A stretch of 64,000 bases of DNA from Lichtheimia corymbifera B2541 (lineage: Eukaryota > Mucoromycota > Mucoromycetes > Mucorales > Lichtheimiaceae): the NCBI GenBank assembly GCA_000697475.1, contig JNEU01000651.1, forward strand, positions 33,132 through 97,131, in the 5' to 3' direction. A program made the position numbers and the translations under genes. This document shows, piece by piece, positions 12,015 to 24,890 of this stretch. Below the pieces are notes generated by a model. The model searched no databases and was not told the DNA's origin. It worked only from the letters and a program-made list of their open reading frames with translations. Positions within the stretch are counted from its first letter, which is position 1, and each line of letters opens with the position of its first letter.

Positions 12015-15000
12015 TCAATCTTCGTCTTCTACCTCTTGAATAGAGAAATACGGATGATGCTTCTACATCTCGATGTGAGTAAAAGGATTACATACAACTT
12101 TAGGGGGCTGTCGATTCTTACCATCCAATGACCAATGGTGCCTCGCTTAATAGGATCACGGCTTAGCAATGTCTTGATGATATCACGCGTTTGTGGGTCA
12201 TGGATATGGTCCTCAAAGCCTGGGATGTCTAATTCAACTTGCTCATTCCATCGTATGCCATTGATCAGTCCCGGTGTAAGAGGTGATGGATGCGAAATAA
12301 AATGCAATACAGTGTCATCGGTGATGTTAGCTGGGAAGAGTGGTTCATTGGCCTCGAGTTCCTGTTGTTGTCATAGCAACAATATAACCGATTGATGAGT
12401 GTGCTTTTGCCTACCATCAATTTCACATACACACACTTACATAAATGATGCATCCAAGTGACCATAAATCTACGCTGGCTGATGCTACAACACCATGTGA
12501 TTCAATGCCATAGGTTGTGGCTCGAGCTACTTCGGGAGGACAATAACGAGGTGTGATCAATCCCACACATTCCTGGCCAATGGAGCGACTCGCTTCAAAA
12601 TCAATGAGCTTGAACACATATTTCCCTTGCTGGTATTTTTGCATAATGTTGCCTGGTTTAAGGTCACAAAAAGCGATATCATGGGAATGACATGCAGCAA
12701 GTCCTTTAGCAACATCGCATATCATGACACGTGATAAGCTTGCTGATTCAAGTCGTTCCAAAACAGCAACATACTCAAGGTTGCTGTTATTGTTGCCGAT
12801 GGTGAGCATTTCTTGTAAAGCGACAACATGTTGCGTTGCTGATTGTAGCTTGACAAGAGCACGACATTCACGTTCCCATGCTTCACGACGGCCAAACACC
12901 TTGAGCGCTACTGGATCTCCCTCTAGAGTGCCAAACCAAATCTTGTTGGTGGGTCCCACGTGATGTGGCGTGCCATCTAATGTATACCGATCCGCTGGTA
13001 CTTGCATTGGTAATGACTGTAATCGTGCTAGTCGTTCAAGTGGACTGATATTGTCATCATCATCATCATCATGATGGTTCTCTTTTTCAATGGTTGTCGT
13101 AGAAGTGGGTGAATTGATGACTGCCATATTGACACGCTGTGCAAGTGGAATCGTAGAAGATGAGGAAGATGACGTGATGGTGGGATGGCTGAAATGAACA
13201 TAAGGCACTGTAGGCGATCCAAGACCAGCAGAAGCTAATGTGCTGCTATTAATACTACCTCTTGCTGCTGTAATGGGTCGCGTAAATTCATTGGGCTTTT
13301 GCAGAATGATTTCATTGGGTGATTGTGGTGGTGGAACGATCATGTATGACATGGATCCGCCTTCTTCTGATGTCGTCGTGGCAGTTGTTGGATGCTCAGC
13401 TGTCATCAGGGATGGCACATTGGCAGCACTATTGTTGATGCTGCTATTGACACTCATATGTTTGGTGCCCACGCTATTCAATGCATTCATGCTATTGCGT
13501 TTTTCATCCATGATGAGGCCACCACCCTTTTCCTGTTGTTGTTGACCCTTTTCATGGTGTTGTTCAATATCCTCGTCTTCAGGAGAAAGTGTCTTTTCTT
13601 GTTTTTGACGTCGTTTGCTTCGTCGTATGAGTAGGAAACACAAGGCAGCAAGCACAATGGCACCCCCTATTATGCCACCCACTGCTGCACCAATGATGGT
13701 TTGCTTATCGCTATCACTATGTTGTCCTGATGCTTCATGGTCATTGTTATCATTAGAATCGGGTGGTGCAATGGTAGGCGGTGGTGTAGATTCCGCATCA
13801 AATCCCTGTGGAGCAACACGCGTCCATGACCACGCTTGAATGTCGAGAATATAAATATCGCTGTCATTTGTGGCACCTACGCCCCATCCGCCAAAAATAT
13901 AAATCTTTTGTTTAGCTTCATCCAAAACGGCGGTGTGACCTATGAATAGTATGGTAGTGGTGGTGTCATAAAATGCATAATTAGTAACAGCCAAGAAGGA
14001 TGATGACTAAACTACTACTTTACCCATGCGTGCATTTGGTCCACTTGAAAGATTTGTCATTGGAGCCTGACGCCATTGAAGCTGTGGGTATTGTGATGCA
14101 TCTAAAATCCATACACCAGTGTCAAAAGGTCGGTCTGTGCCACCACCAAAAATGATCATTTGGTCGTCAAGGCAATTGGCAGTGTGTAAACGACGAGCAC
14201 CAGGGGCAGCATTGTTGCTACTTTGGACTTGCACTTGAAGATTCCATGTACCCTGACCAAGCGTGTAGGTGAATACGTCCGAAACGGGATTTGATTTGGA
14301 GCCAGTTGTTGAACCACCGTAGCTGATGATGCAGTTGCAATGCGGGATATAGCACATGGCGTGATCAGTCACTTGCATGCCGTTACTAGCTGGTGCCCAT
14401 GTATATGCATTGGCATCCATGACATACAGCGAGTTGAGTACTGCATTGGTGATTGGATGTCCATTGTTGTCCACAGATAAACCGCCATAGTAGTACAACG
14501 AGTTGTTCACAAGACTCATTGCATATCCGGAAGCATGACCAGGAGGCGATAAGCCTATTGTTATGGAGGATTATTATATACATGCATGCAACTTTTATAT
14601 ACAGGTTAGGAGCAACGTACTGGCTGTTGGGAAGCTCCAACTCCAACTATTGGTGTCAAGCTTTTGAAGGCTACTTGCACCACCACTGGTATTGGAAGCA
14701 ATGGCAAGCATTTGACCAGGGCTTGGAACATGCGTAGCTGCAAAAAAGACTTGTCCCGGCATGGTATTTCCACTGCTCACCGCCACATTGGGATGGTACC
14801 ATGCACCTTGCTGTGAATTCCATACCCAGAGATCATTTGTGCCTGACAGGTTGCTGTTGGGATCACCGTCAATGTCTTGGTTGCCACCATAAACAATCAC
14901 ATAGGGATCAACATAGGCTAAAATATACATGAATATGATGATGATGGTCCGCATAAACACACAAACCTCCTGCATGACCAGCACGCCATGGGACATGGTT

Positions 15001-15087
15001 TTGACGTGTGCCAAGTTGACCTTGCGCAGATACTTTATCACCGATTACAAGGAGGAGGAGCACCAACAGCAGCAGCCACACTTGCAT
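12015..15087 (-). CDS. Receptor-like kelch-repeat transmembrane protein kinase
   Basis: Six exons (15087-14967, 14917-14621, 14554-14024, 13939-12441, 12361-12122, 12062-12015) give 911 residues. Residues 1-22 form a signal peptide (MQVWLLLLVLLLLVIG). Residues about 30-370 are kelch-type beta-propeller repeats with YGG, FGG and IFGGWG turns and W-x-W strands. A single membrane helix follows near residue 410 (AAVGGIIGGAIVLAALCFLL) with a basic stop-transfer RRSKRRQK. A Ser/Thr-rich linker leads to a kinase domain at about 630-900. It retains the ATP lysine (VALKVF) and CDLKPGN, but the HRD His-Arg is replaced (AFCD), DFG reads DFE, APE reads PPE, and there is no clear glycine loop. It ends HHPYFSIQEV. 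This looks like a cell-surface sensor whose kinase is divergent or weakly active. The ligand is unknown. Confidence 0.85.
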
Positions 15088-15234
15088 GGTGGAATAAAAA
15101 AATGATGACGTTTTTGGCACGTATCGTTGGGAGATTGTGTGCAGGGTGCGAAAGAAAGAAGAAGGATAGGGGAAAAAAGAACTCTAGTTCCCAAAAATTA
15201 TTACCCCATTGTTTACATGATTACTGCGCCCAAC

Positions 15235-15244
15235 CTATATAAAC
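15235..15244 (-). promoter_or_regulatory. TATA box of the kelch-kinase gene
   Basis: GTTTATATAG on the minus strand lies about 150 bases upstream of the start codon. It is the same 10-mer as in the PIN-like carrier promoter. Confidence 0.5.
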
Positions 15245-15482
15245 ACTCTGCCATCACTGCATATCATCATTCGCCGCCCTAATAGTGGTGGCATGGGAAC
15301 AAAAATCCCATCATTGTGGATGTCGCCAATTGTAACAAATAGAAATCATGGAAACCACCATCAGCATGTTTTAATCTACTGCACAAGACGTGTATTGAGA
15401 GCGTGAGGGAGCGAGAGAGAGAGAGAAAGGGAGGGTATATACGAAAAAGAACAAAAGGGCACACAGTAGCTAGCTATGCATA

Positions 15483-16987
15483 TTACTGCTGCTGTTGCTT
15501 GTACAAAGCCTCGACATCTTCAACGTCTTCCTTGGAACCGAGCCAGATACCCGATCGATCGTGAATATGCTCAGGGATGATATCCAAAGCATCCATGGTG
15601 CCGGTAGTTGCCTTACCACCTGCTTGTTCAATCAAAAAGGCCATAGGGAACACCTCATAGAGAATACGAAGCTTTCCACGCTTGGACTTTGCATCCGCGG
15701 GATAACCAAAGATGCCACCTGGTAACACACAAAAAGGATTAGCCATCGCACGTTGCACAAATCGGGACTATTATGCGCATGCAAAAAACGTACCATACAA
15801 AAGTGTGCGGTGGATATCAGACACCATGGATCCAACATAACGTGCGCTATACTTTTGCTTGACCATGTCGACATACTTTCGGCTGGGTTCATCAAAGTGC
15901 TTGTAGTTACCCTCGTTGATGGAGTAAATCTTGCCACGAGGAGGCAATTTGATCTACAAGAGGGTTGTCTTATCAGCAATTTTGTCCGTATTTTTTCTCC
16001 CTATCTTCCGTAGTACTAGTACTCACATCAGGATGTGTCATGATGAATTCACCGATAGCAGGATCCAAAGTGAAGCCATTGACGCCGTTACCAACAGACT
16101 AAAAAAGTTACGTGGTTAGTCTCCACGTGATCCTGACGTATGCAATAAACACGTATACAACTACCCCTGACTTACCAAGATCATTTCACAGTACGAGCCT
16201 AAGAACAGCCAATAGTTTAGATACGCAAGGTCAATATCCAAACAATCTCCATTTTACTTACCGTACATGCAGTAGCCAGCAGCAATAAGCTCACGACCAT
16301 TACGCAAGAGATCCTTCTCAGTGGGGTTTTCGTGATCGGCCTAATAAAAGCAAAAACCATGAGCATTCCACGTACGCGCGTTCGTTTCACCGTCCTTTTG
16401 TAATAATTACTTACCACCTTGAATATACCAAAGATAGTACCAATGGAAACACCACAATCAATGTTGGAAGAACCATCCAAAGGATCAAAGGTAACAATGT
16501 ATTTGCCGCGTTGGTTGTGATCTTGAATCACCATAGCGTTTTCATCTTCCTCAGAAACCAAAACACAGGCCTTGCCAGAAGAGATAAGAGCATTGCGGAA
16601 AATGTCATTGGCGAGCAAATCCAACTTTTTAACGTCTTCTCCTTGAACATTGGCAGTACCGGTCAAACCAAGCCTACATGTATCAGTCAATATCGTTGTT
16701 GTTGTACATGGAGCATATGAAAATCATACAGGTTCACGAGACCAGCTTGCTTCACCTTGGAAGCGACAAACTTGCATCCAAATTGGATCGAGGTCAACAA
16801 CAAGGTCAAGTCACCAGTAGCTTCAGGAACATACTATCATATCAAGGGTTATTACGTGTGTCTCTCTCCCTCTAACACGTCATGCCAACACACGACATAC
16901 CTGTTGCTGAGCAAGCACCCAACGCGTCAAGGTAACGAGATCAGTACCACGACCGACTGCGATTTCGTCAAACTTGGTTTCTGGCAT
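15483..16987 (-). CDS. FBP1: Fructose-1,6-bisphosphatase
   Basis: Eight exons (16987-16901, 16833-16730, 16673-16415, 16340-16262, 16198-16176, 16098-16027, 15953-15794, 15718-15483) give 339 residues, the usual class I length. The enzyme hydrolyses fructose 1,6-bisphosphate to fructose 6-phosphate in gluconeogenesis, in the cytosol. Diagnostic blocks are visible: [22 protein letters not shown], the metal-binding signature [11 protein letters not shown], then [10 protein letters not shown], the substrate region [22 protein letters not shown], and [10 protein letters not shown] near the end. Exon 5 is only 23 bases and encodes SYCEMIL. The gene starts about 225 bases from the stop of the HECT ligase gene upstream, so its promoter is compact. 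In fungi this enzyme is normally repressed by glucose; no specific operator was identified. Confidence 0.97.
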
Positions 16988-17074
16988 TATGGTCAAGATT
17001 GTATGTTGTGTGTCAAAAGTGTGGGAAAAAGAGAAAAGAAAACGAAAATGATAATGCGTTGGGCTAATTTACGC

Positions 17075-17083
17075 TTTTTTATA
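17075..17083 (-). promoter_or_regulatory. TATA box of the fructose-1,6-bisphosphatase gene
   Basis: TATAAAAAA on the minus strand lies about 90 bases before the start codon. It is the only such box in the 225-base gap to the upstream gene. Confidence 0.6.
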
Positions 17084-17211
17084 GTGAGCAAGCATAATTC
17101 TTTTGGGGGACTATGTGGAGGTGGTTGGTACGGGTGTATCGGAGTCAACAATTGCGGGGTAAGCCGGTAGGATGAACGTGGAGCATAGGAACAATTTCAC
17201 ATGCCTAAGTA

Positions 17212-20200
17212 CTATGAAAGAAGGAAGCAGTTCTTGCCCTCGCACATGGATTTGGTGAGTCGTTGATACATGACTTGCTTGTTGGAATAATCTGGAAGCT
17301 TGAGATAATTGGCACATGTCATCACCGACGGCAAGTAGTCGTCCGGTAAAAGAGGTGGTTCGCATTGTTTCCGCACCACTGTAAACACTGGCCGCATGGC
17401 ATGCCACCCTTGTAAAATGAGTCAGCAATGACCTTCCTCTTATCCCATTCATCCATCCCATCCATCCCCTTACGTACCTCCAATCGGTAACCGAGGACTT
17501 CCTGTAGTAAACTGCAAAAAGTCGCGTCGTTCTTGCTGGGTCATTTCCGAAAGGATGGCCACCAAGTGTTGCACAGTTCGGCTTTCCATGGTGTACCCAT
17601 GATCTGCATGGATGGCACTCGAGATAGCTATGTAGTTCACAATAAAAATAGCACGTCAATTAGACCTTTCACTGAACAAAGGAAAAACTCCAGAGGGCGC
17701 GCTTACTTGAATATGACCAATCTTCCACCGAGTTACCAAACAATGAAACAAGTTCTTCGGGTGACAGAATTTTGAGATGATCCAGGTCAAAGATACTACT
17801 GAAGCCTTTTCGAAACATTGCCATTTGTTCTCGAATGCCGGAACCAACAAGCATATCCAGTAACATGTCCATATAATCCTTGACATTGTCGATCGTCACT
17901 GCCATATTTTCGCCATTCTCCTATATGTGTGTGTTACATCATTGTTTCGTATATAATTTTTTTGTCGGAACATACCTGCAGCATAATTTCGGGATGCCCG
18001 GGTAACGTGAAATCCAGACACAGATCCTCCAAACGGCTGTGAATGGTTCTTAGAGCCGACGCTTTTTTCACCGCCGTCTAAAAACAAATCCACCCCCACA
18101 ATTAGTAAGAAAACGTGTTGGTAGATCCCATCTTCTCTCCCTTACCATGGATGCATCAGAAACGATGGCTTGTTTCTCGTCAACAAAGTCTTGTAAAACT
18201 TGCAGTGAATTGCACAACACCGGATCAATATCCTGCCATAACAAGATTTTATCAGTTCCATCATCATCCGTCAACATTCGGAAAGAGAGCAATCATGCGC
18301 ACGTGCCAATGAACCCCCATCCCATCCCCCATTCCGCGGATCCCCCTTTTCCCTTACTTACCCTGAGCAACTGAAGAGGAGGAGGTAGCACTAATTGCGA
18401 TTCCGAAAAAAGTAGCTTGAAGAAGGCTGGACTAAAAGGCATGTCGATGATCCTGAAATCCACCATGGCTTTGGCAACAAAGCGACCCAGAGTTTCAAAT
18501 AGCTTGAGCGTCATTTTTCCGGTAGATGTTGTCTTTTGAAAAGGCGACATGGGCAATGGAAATAAACCGTTCTTGTTTGACACGTATTCTCCTCCAACTG
18601 AATCGCCATCATCATCATCGTGACGCCACATGGCAAGTGTCTTTTTGCTGAACTCCTTGGACACAGCAGCATAAAACTCCAGTGTTGGTCCTAAACCACT
18701 GCCCTCTTCTCCCGTGTATTGCACTTCGAGCGTGGATTCCATGGCCCCAAAGTTATCAAGGATTTTGGTAGCTGACATGAGCATGTTTTCACGAGGGATC
18801 TTGACTTTGTGTCGGGTGGATTGATGCAAAAGAGGTTGTTGTTGCTGTTCATGTGTAGAATCGAGCAATGATAAATGATGCTGTCCTCCTCCTTCTCCAT
18901 CCTGATGATTGTTGTTGTTGTTGCCACGCATTTGCAAACTTTGCCACCGTGCCATCAGCCGTGTGTAACCATAAGCTGTGCTCTGCAAAAACTGGTATCG
19001 CGTCTCGAATGGGAATAAAAAGTTGTACTTTTGCATAAGCCAATACGTCCAGTCAGGTAGACATCCACTAGCAATGATCAAGGATTCTTCCAATTGGCGT
19101 TGCATCTTGCCCGTCAACTTGCGATTGACAAAGTCTACGTTGATAGGCGGCTTTCCAATGTTGCTGTTGCTGCTTTCAATCAGCTGGTAAAGTGCTGCAA
19201 GCAATTGAAGCACCTTGTCACACGTTGTGCCATTCCCCACGCTTACAGGAATTACTGTGCTCGTTGGCTCAGGTATCTTTGGTTCCTGTTCTTGAGTGGT
19301 ACTTCGTTCAAGCCGGAAAGAAAAAGAAAAGGAAGACGACCAAAAGCCCATGCGGCCCATGTTGTTGTTGTTGCTGCTTAGGCTACGATGAATAGCACCA
19401 TAGATGGTTGTCTCAGGATCGACAGAAACACCGCGTGCAAAGAAATGCACCTTCCATTGTCCATTTTGTTTCTTTGGTGTTTGCTGTTGTTGTTTGACGT
19501 GGGTGCGTTTGCCCTAAACATAAAAAGGTCAATCAACATGATGCATAGCATGTATTTTGTCAACATACACATACTTCATCATCGAGTTGGATTGGATCGC
19601 TCTCATCGTCTTCATCTTCATCATCCGTGTCTTGTCCACGATCAAGCGATTCAATCACATCAGGATCACACATGGAGTCTGCATCCGAGTCGTCGTCATC
19701 GTAAGGTTGATGATGTTGGATGTTATCCAATGATAAGGTTGAAGCATTCACCAGTGGGCCAACACGCGTCACAAGGTATTCCTCCAGCATCTTTAGCTTT
19801 GCCACAACTGGCACCAGCACTGTATAAGAGCGTTGCTCAAGGGCTCCTTCGCCTACAAGACGCACACGGATGTGCTTGTTGAGCATGTTGCTTGGGTTAC
19901 GGAATCCGTCATTTGGTGCTTCAAGAGGTGTCACAATTTGAAACTGCTCTGATCGACTCAGGGAAATCTACATATACAAATAGGCGAATCAGCATGTTGA
20001 ACGACGCACCATGAATAATATATATATACCTGTAAACGGTCTATAAGTTTACATAGTGCTTGTTGGTTTGTATCATCTTTGTTGTGTAAAAGTGTGTTAC
20101 AGAATGCCATGCGTCGTGATGCAAGTGACGGATCGTCGTTGGTGAGATAATGCAGCAATGCATCCAGGATACCTGAGCGTGATAACTCAAAGCTGCTGAT

Positions 20201-23200
20201 ACCGATGTTACTGCCATTAATGATCCGAAGGAAACGTTCCAAGGCAGCTGCAGCAGTCGAGGTCTCCTCTTTTTGAAGTTGTAATGAAACTGAATGCAGT
20301 TCCTTGAGTCGATCATTGTAGCCAATTTCCTTGCTGCGTACGTGATACGAGAGATATTCGTATTTGCACATGAAATTCTTTGCCAGCATAATAATGTAAC
20401 GTTGTGCCAACGGATCACCCATGCCGTCATTGCCTTGTTGTCTGAAAAGGGACATCGGTTGTGCTACTGATGGATGTGTAACAAGAGCAGGGGGATGTTG
20501 TAATGGGATATCAACAGTCGTTGCCATGGACTTTTGAGAAATGGTATCAATCTCGTGAAGCACGCCTTCAATCTCAAACACGCTGTAATAGACATCCGGG
20601 ACCTTGGTAACAAGCAATTCGGCTTGATAAAGAGCATCCATGACCAATAACTCGTGATCTTTTTGTGTGAGGATTTCAACCAAGAATTCAGAGAGAGGAA
20701 CATTGGTAGTGATGCGTCGTAAGATATCCTTGTCACAGTAGTAAATGATCTTGGCCAATGCGTGCGTGATTTGCTCTCTTAGCGCCACGTTCACCATGGA
20801 TGTGTATGCTTCAATCAACAAGGGTAATAGAATGCGGCCCATGCGTTCAAGTAGCTCTGGCTTTCTTTTCAAGAGCCTGATATGCACGCCCATATTCTCG
20901 TTGCTGTCGTTGCCATTGGAGAATCGTCGAAGTACAAGTGGGGGTGTAACGCTGGTTGTCGATGCCTGTGATGATCGTGTCCGTGAAGCAATAGGGGAAG
21001 TATTGAGTAATCGATCGGCGCTCCAAAGTTCTATTATTGTTGCATATCGATATATGAGTATTCAGAATGGATCGTGGGTTAAAAACATTTACCTTTTGGA
21101 AGAGGGGGTAAAAGATCAACAATGATTTTGAGAATAGTTGAAACGGTATCACGCCATTTGGTATCCATGGTGATGTTGACGATCTGCTCAGTGATATCGT
21201 CAGGCATAGAGGATGCACCAGTGATGATTTGATAGAACTTGGATGTGATATCAAGATCCAAAAGCTGACAAGTGAGATGAGGAGAGTGGCGAGAGATGGC
21301 ACGAAAGATGCGCAAGAGATAATTGAAAGCCGAAGGACGCACGGCATTGTTGTTGCTGCCATTGACAGGAATAAGCTGAATCAACTTTTCCAAGAGCTGA
21401 GGCGTGATCAGCTGCTCAATTCTCACTTTGTCGGCACCGCAGCTATCAATCAATCGAGCCCAGCATAAGCAGGTAAGATCAACCACTGTTTGGTCCGGAT
21501 AAGAGAGTGTCTCTTTCAATATGTCGATCACTTGCTGGATTTCTGAATAGACCCCATCATCCATAATCTCGATACCACGCATGCAATTGGAAGCTGTTTG
21601 CAAAGCACTGCGTTGAAAGTGAATCGTAAAGAAATGAAAGTGCTTGACTGCTGCATTGAGACCACCACCGCGTACAACATCTCGAGGGAATTGGATGGAC
21701 ACTTTTTCCAGAGCCTAAAATTATAATATAGGTCAATGTTATCGTCGCCATTGATAATAACCTCTCCTTCCCTTCCTTACATAAAGTGCCTGTTCCTGCA
21801 AATCAATGTAGTCACTCGGTTCCAGCTTGTCGCAAAGTACAGGTACACCATTATTAGCAACGACAATGGAGGCCGCAGGAGGAAGAGCGTCCAATAAGTT
21901 TGAAAGACATTGACAAGCCAGGATCATCTTTTCTGTCGTTTGACCGCCTTGGACAGCTGATAAGTTCATCATTGGATCCTCCGCCAACATTGCCAGCATC
22001 ATTTGTTCATCCATGCCATGATCCAAGGTGGAAGAAGGCGATCCTTTGAGTATCTCCAATAATGTCACCACCAAATCTCTGCAGTGAATTGTACCAGCCA
22101 ATGTTTCCTCATTGCTGACTGAGAGGATTTCTGCAAGTTCTTGAAGTGCGGCAAGGTGTGATGATGATCCATTGTTATTGTTTTCACCCGTTTGTTGCTT
22201 CAGGGTTTGAATCAATGTATCAAGACGTGAATGAGTGTCATGCAATCCGTAAATGCCTTGAAGTCGATAAAGGTTCTCATATTCGTCATGCACATGAGCC
22301 GACGTTGTTGTTGTTGAGCGAGGTACAAGTGCAACTGGATCAGCCCAATCTTCTTCCTCATCCTCATCCTCTTCATCATCATCCTGGTCACTGTCTGATA
22401 ATGGGCGATATTGCGGATAAGCTGCAGGTGTGGGTGTAGTCATTGTATTCGGAGGAGCATTGACAGTGGATGCATTTTGTTGTTGTTGTTGAATGGTAGC
22501 TGTTGGTTTAGGTGTGGTAACTGATAAGGGTGGTTGTGGTGATGATGATGGCACGAGAGGTTGGTTTTTAAGCGGAGCTGACCTGTGGTTTATGCGATGA
22601 TGATTTTAGCTTCCAGGATTTCTTTCCACGCACCACCACCTCACCAGGTTCCCCGACCGCATAAATAATTGCATATCGATAGTGCCTCCCTCTCCCTCCT
22701 TACCGAGTTTTGGGTTCCTTGTTGGTATTCACATCCCATGAAGGGTCTCTTGTTGTCTCAGTAGAAGCCGATGCTTTCCCTTTGCCTTTGCGCGAACTAG
22801 TACGACCACTACCACCACCGCTACTTGTACTGCTGCTACTCGATGATGTCTTGCTGCGCTTTTTGGATACTTGACGCCCACTGTGCTTACGCTTCTTGCT
22901 ATCATCCCTGAAAATAAAAATACAGGTGAGTTGCTCTGGATAGAACGCGTATCAAACAAGATCGCCTCCTGCAGCGACTTGACCACCCATATCTTACTTC
23001 ATAGATGAGCTATCATCACTATTCTCGGGAACTGGTTGTCGTTTACGCAAGCTGTATCTTTCAGAGGAACCCGATCCACTATCGAATCAATAATAAAAAA
23101 AGGTTACATGTCAGGTCATGGCAAGGGGGAGAACAAGTGGTCATTTTACCTTGCAGTGGCCACAGGTTTAGAAGAGGACGAAGAAGGATCGCTCATGGCA

Positions 23201-23271
23201 GTGGATGCAGTGTTTGGAGATGGTCTGTAAGAAGCTGTAGATCGCCTTGTTCTCTTCGATTGGTGTTCCAT
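17212..23271 (-). CDS. UFD4: UFD4/TRIP12-type HECT E3 ubiquitin ligase
   Basis: A large multi-exon gene of roughly 1,750-1,800 residues, starting [15 protein letters not shown] at 23271. The first exons (23271-23150, 23078-22998, 22908-22704) encode a basic Ser/Lys-rich nuclear-type leader. The armadillo-like region follows (from about 22300 down to 20000), beginning [20 protein letters not shown] and interrupted by an acidic stretch. The HECT domain starts near 18800 (REN and [18 protein letters not shown]). It ends with [10 protein letters not shown] and then [19 protein letters not shown], which carries the catalytic cysteine, finishing NCFLLS. Yeast UFD4 and animal TRIP12 act in ubiquitin-fusion and N-degron degradation; this protein has the same domain order and closely matches their C-terminal motif. 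Exon joins between about 22560 and 17400 were only partly checked by frame. Confidence 0.93.
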
Positions 23272-24099
23272 GGCTGTGGACAATTGGGAACGAGAGAAAA
23301 AGAGTGAGAGTGGGTGAGTGAGAGAGAAAGCGACAGGGAAATGGCTGCTGAAACGTGCCTATATCATTTTCCCTCTCCTCTCGTCATCATCACAGCTCCC
23401 CCGCCTCCTCCTAAAGCATCATCACTTGAGACTTTTACCATCATTACCAACACTATTGGATGCCTATTGTCCTAAAATCAATCACCTTGTGTTTACATAT
23501 CTATTCTTCTATACAACTTGTGTCGCGTGGCACAGGAAGCACATTTTTACTACATTTACGATCACTCTTAGCAGGATGAGCAAATTGCCTGAGTAGAAGG
23601 CCTACTACTTTTTCATACAACAAAGTGCCTTCCGGTAGTACAGTACAGAGAATGTATGTCAGCTACAATACATGCAGCAAGCAAATGAGATGGGCTATTG
23701 TACATATCGAGCGTCATTATATATTTCTTTCGTACCACATCAGATGATGATGTATTATATGCCCTTTGAACGCTATATTCAAAGCAGCTCAGCAAGCGAC
23801 ATCGCATTGTATATAGGTACGGAGCATGAATCAGCAGTATCGTTTGCCATTATGATGCAGATGATCGGCTATGATCAGTGTCATTAGCATCACCTATACT
23901 TCTTCTATGTCTTCGATATACAGCCATTGATGAAAGCAGAGTGTTCATTAAGTTTTTATCATACTACCCTGTATCTTGGTTATGACAAGCTGGTCACTTT
24001 ACGAAAGCACAGGGTAAGAAAAATCGAAAACAACGATAGCAGCAATAACCAGAGGCAACGCATGGCGAAAGTGGAATACATTAATACTAGCTATGTATA
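23272..24099. other. Intergenic region upstream of the HECT ligase gene
   Basis: A GA-rich leader (23290-23340) adjoins the HECT gene start. The rest is AT-rich with no coherent coding frame. Confidence 0.4.
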
Positions 24100-24846
24100 C
24101 TACAGATAGACCAATGCGCAATGCATGTTTTCCTTGCTGCTTTCCCAATGCTCATCAAACGACGGCATATATATCCATATCTCCAGGTGATCGGGCACCA
24201 CCTTTATAGTACGTGTGTATTCTTCTTGTCCTTTTGGCCCATCGATCGTGTTGATACCGTGGTCAGGCCAGACCACGATAGATATGCCGCTAAGCCCTCT
24301 CGAATATGTAGCACCCGATGCTTTTTCCACCTTGTAGCATTGATGATTTGTCAACATACAATGTTGATAATCAGACCTTACAGAGGTCAATGGTAGCGAA
24401 GGCCTCAATGAGCTCCAAACTAGCTAAGAAGAGCTTTTGTAAAGTCGGATCCATGGGCCTCGCTTGAGCTACCTTCATCTCCAGATGAGTCTTCGAATCT
24501 TCATCTTCTGGTTAAAGAAGGACCCTTCTCTTGAATTGTTGATGTCAGCATGTTCCTTGGCCAACACTCCATGAAGTGCCCCCTAATTGCAGACAATGTG
24601 AGCAAGTACATCATCCAGCAAAATGATCATGTTTTACCTTAATAAAAGAGCCAAATATCACAATGACAACAATGACAACCAATGTAGGATAACAATGAAA
24701 CGCTAAAGATCATGCATATTAGTACGTGGATGGCTCACAAAGAGGATTATCCATCATGCTCTACTCACATCAACCTGGGCTTTGAAGGTGTCAGCAATCA
24801 AAGAGTGGTATGGAGGATGAAGGAAAGAGGTGGGTGGCGACAACAT
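24100..24846 (-). pseudogene. Unidentified gene, possibly decayed, sharing its 5' part with 61.7-61.9 kb
   Basis: The last exon (about 24100-24329) encodes a coding-like stretch that includes GLSGISIVVWPDHGINTIDG and PDHLEIWIYMPSFDEHWESS, ending at a TAG. An upstream exon encodes DPTLQKLFLASLELIEAFAT. The two join in frame through a GTAAGG donor. Further upstream there is a hydrophobic exon (IVVIVVIVIFGSF) and a leader beginning MLSPPTSF at 24846. One junction near 24500 needs a frame change I could not resolve with a normal intron. I do not recognise the family. A TATA-like word lies only six bases before the proposed start, so the true start may be further downstream. Confidence 0.4.
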
Positions 24847-24890
24847 CCTTGTTTATATCTGCATGGTGGTGGGCGTGGGTATCTCTGTTG
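24627..24890 (-). repeat. Dispersed repeat, copy 1 (other copy at 61712-61985)
   Basis: About 265 bases are shared with 61712-61985 in the same orientation. Long identical runs include the stretch at 24653-24668 (GCCAAATATCACAATG) and the stretch at 24787-24806 (GGTGTCAGCAATCAAAGAGT). The shared part covers the TATA word, leader and hydrophobic exon of both unidentified genes; their downstream exons differ. Confidence 0.8.
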
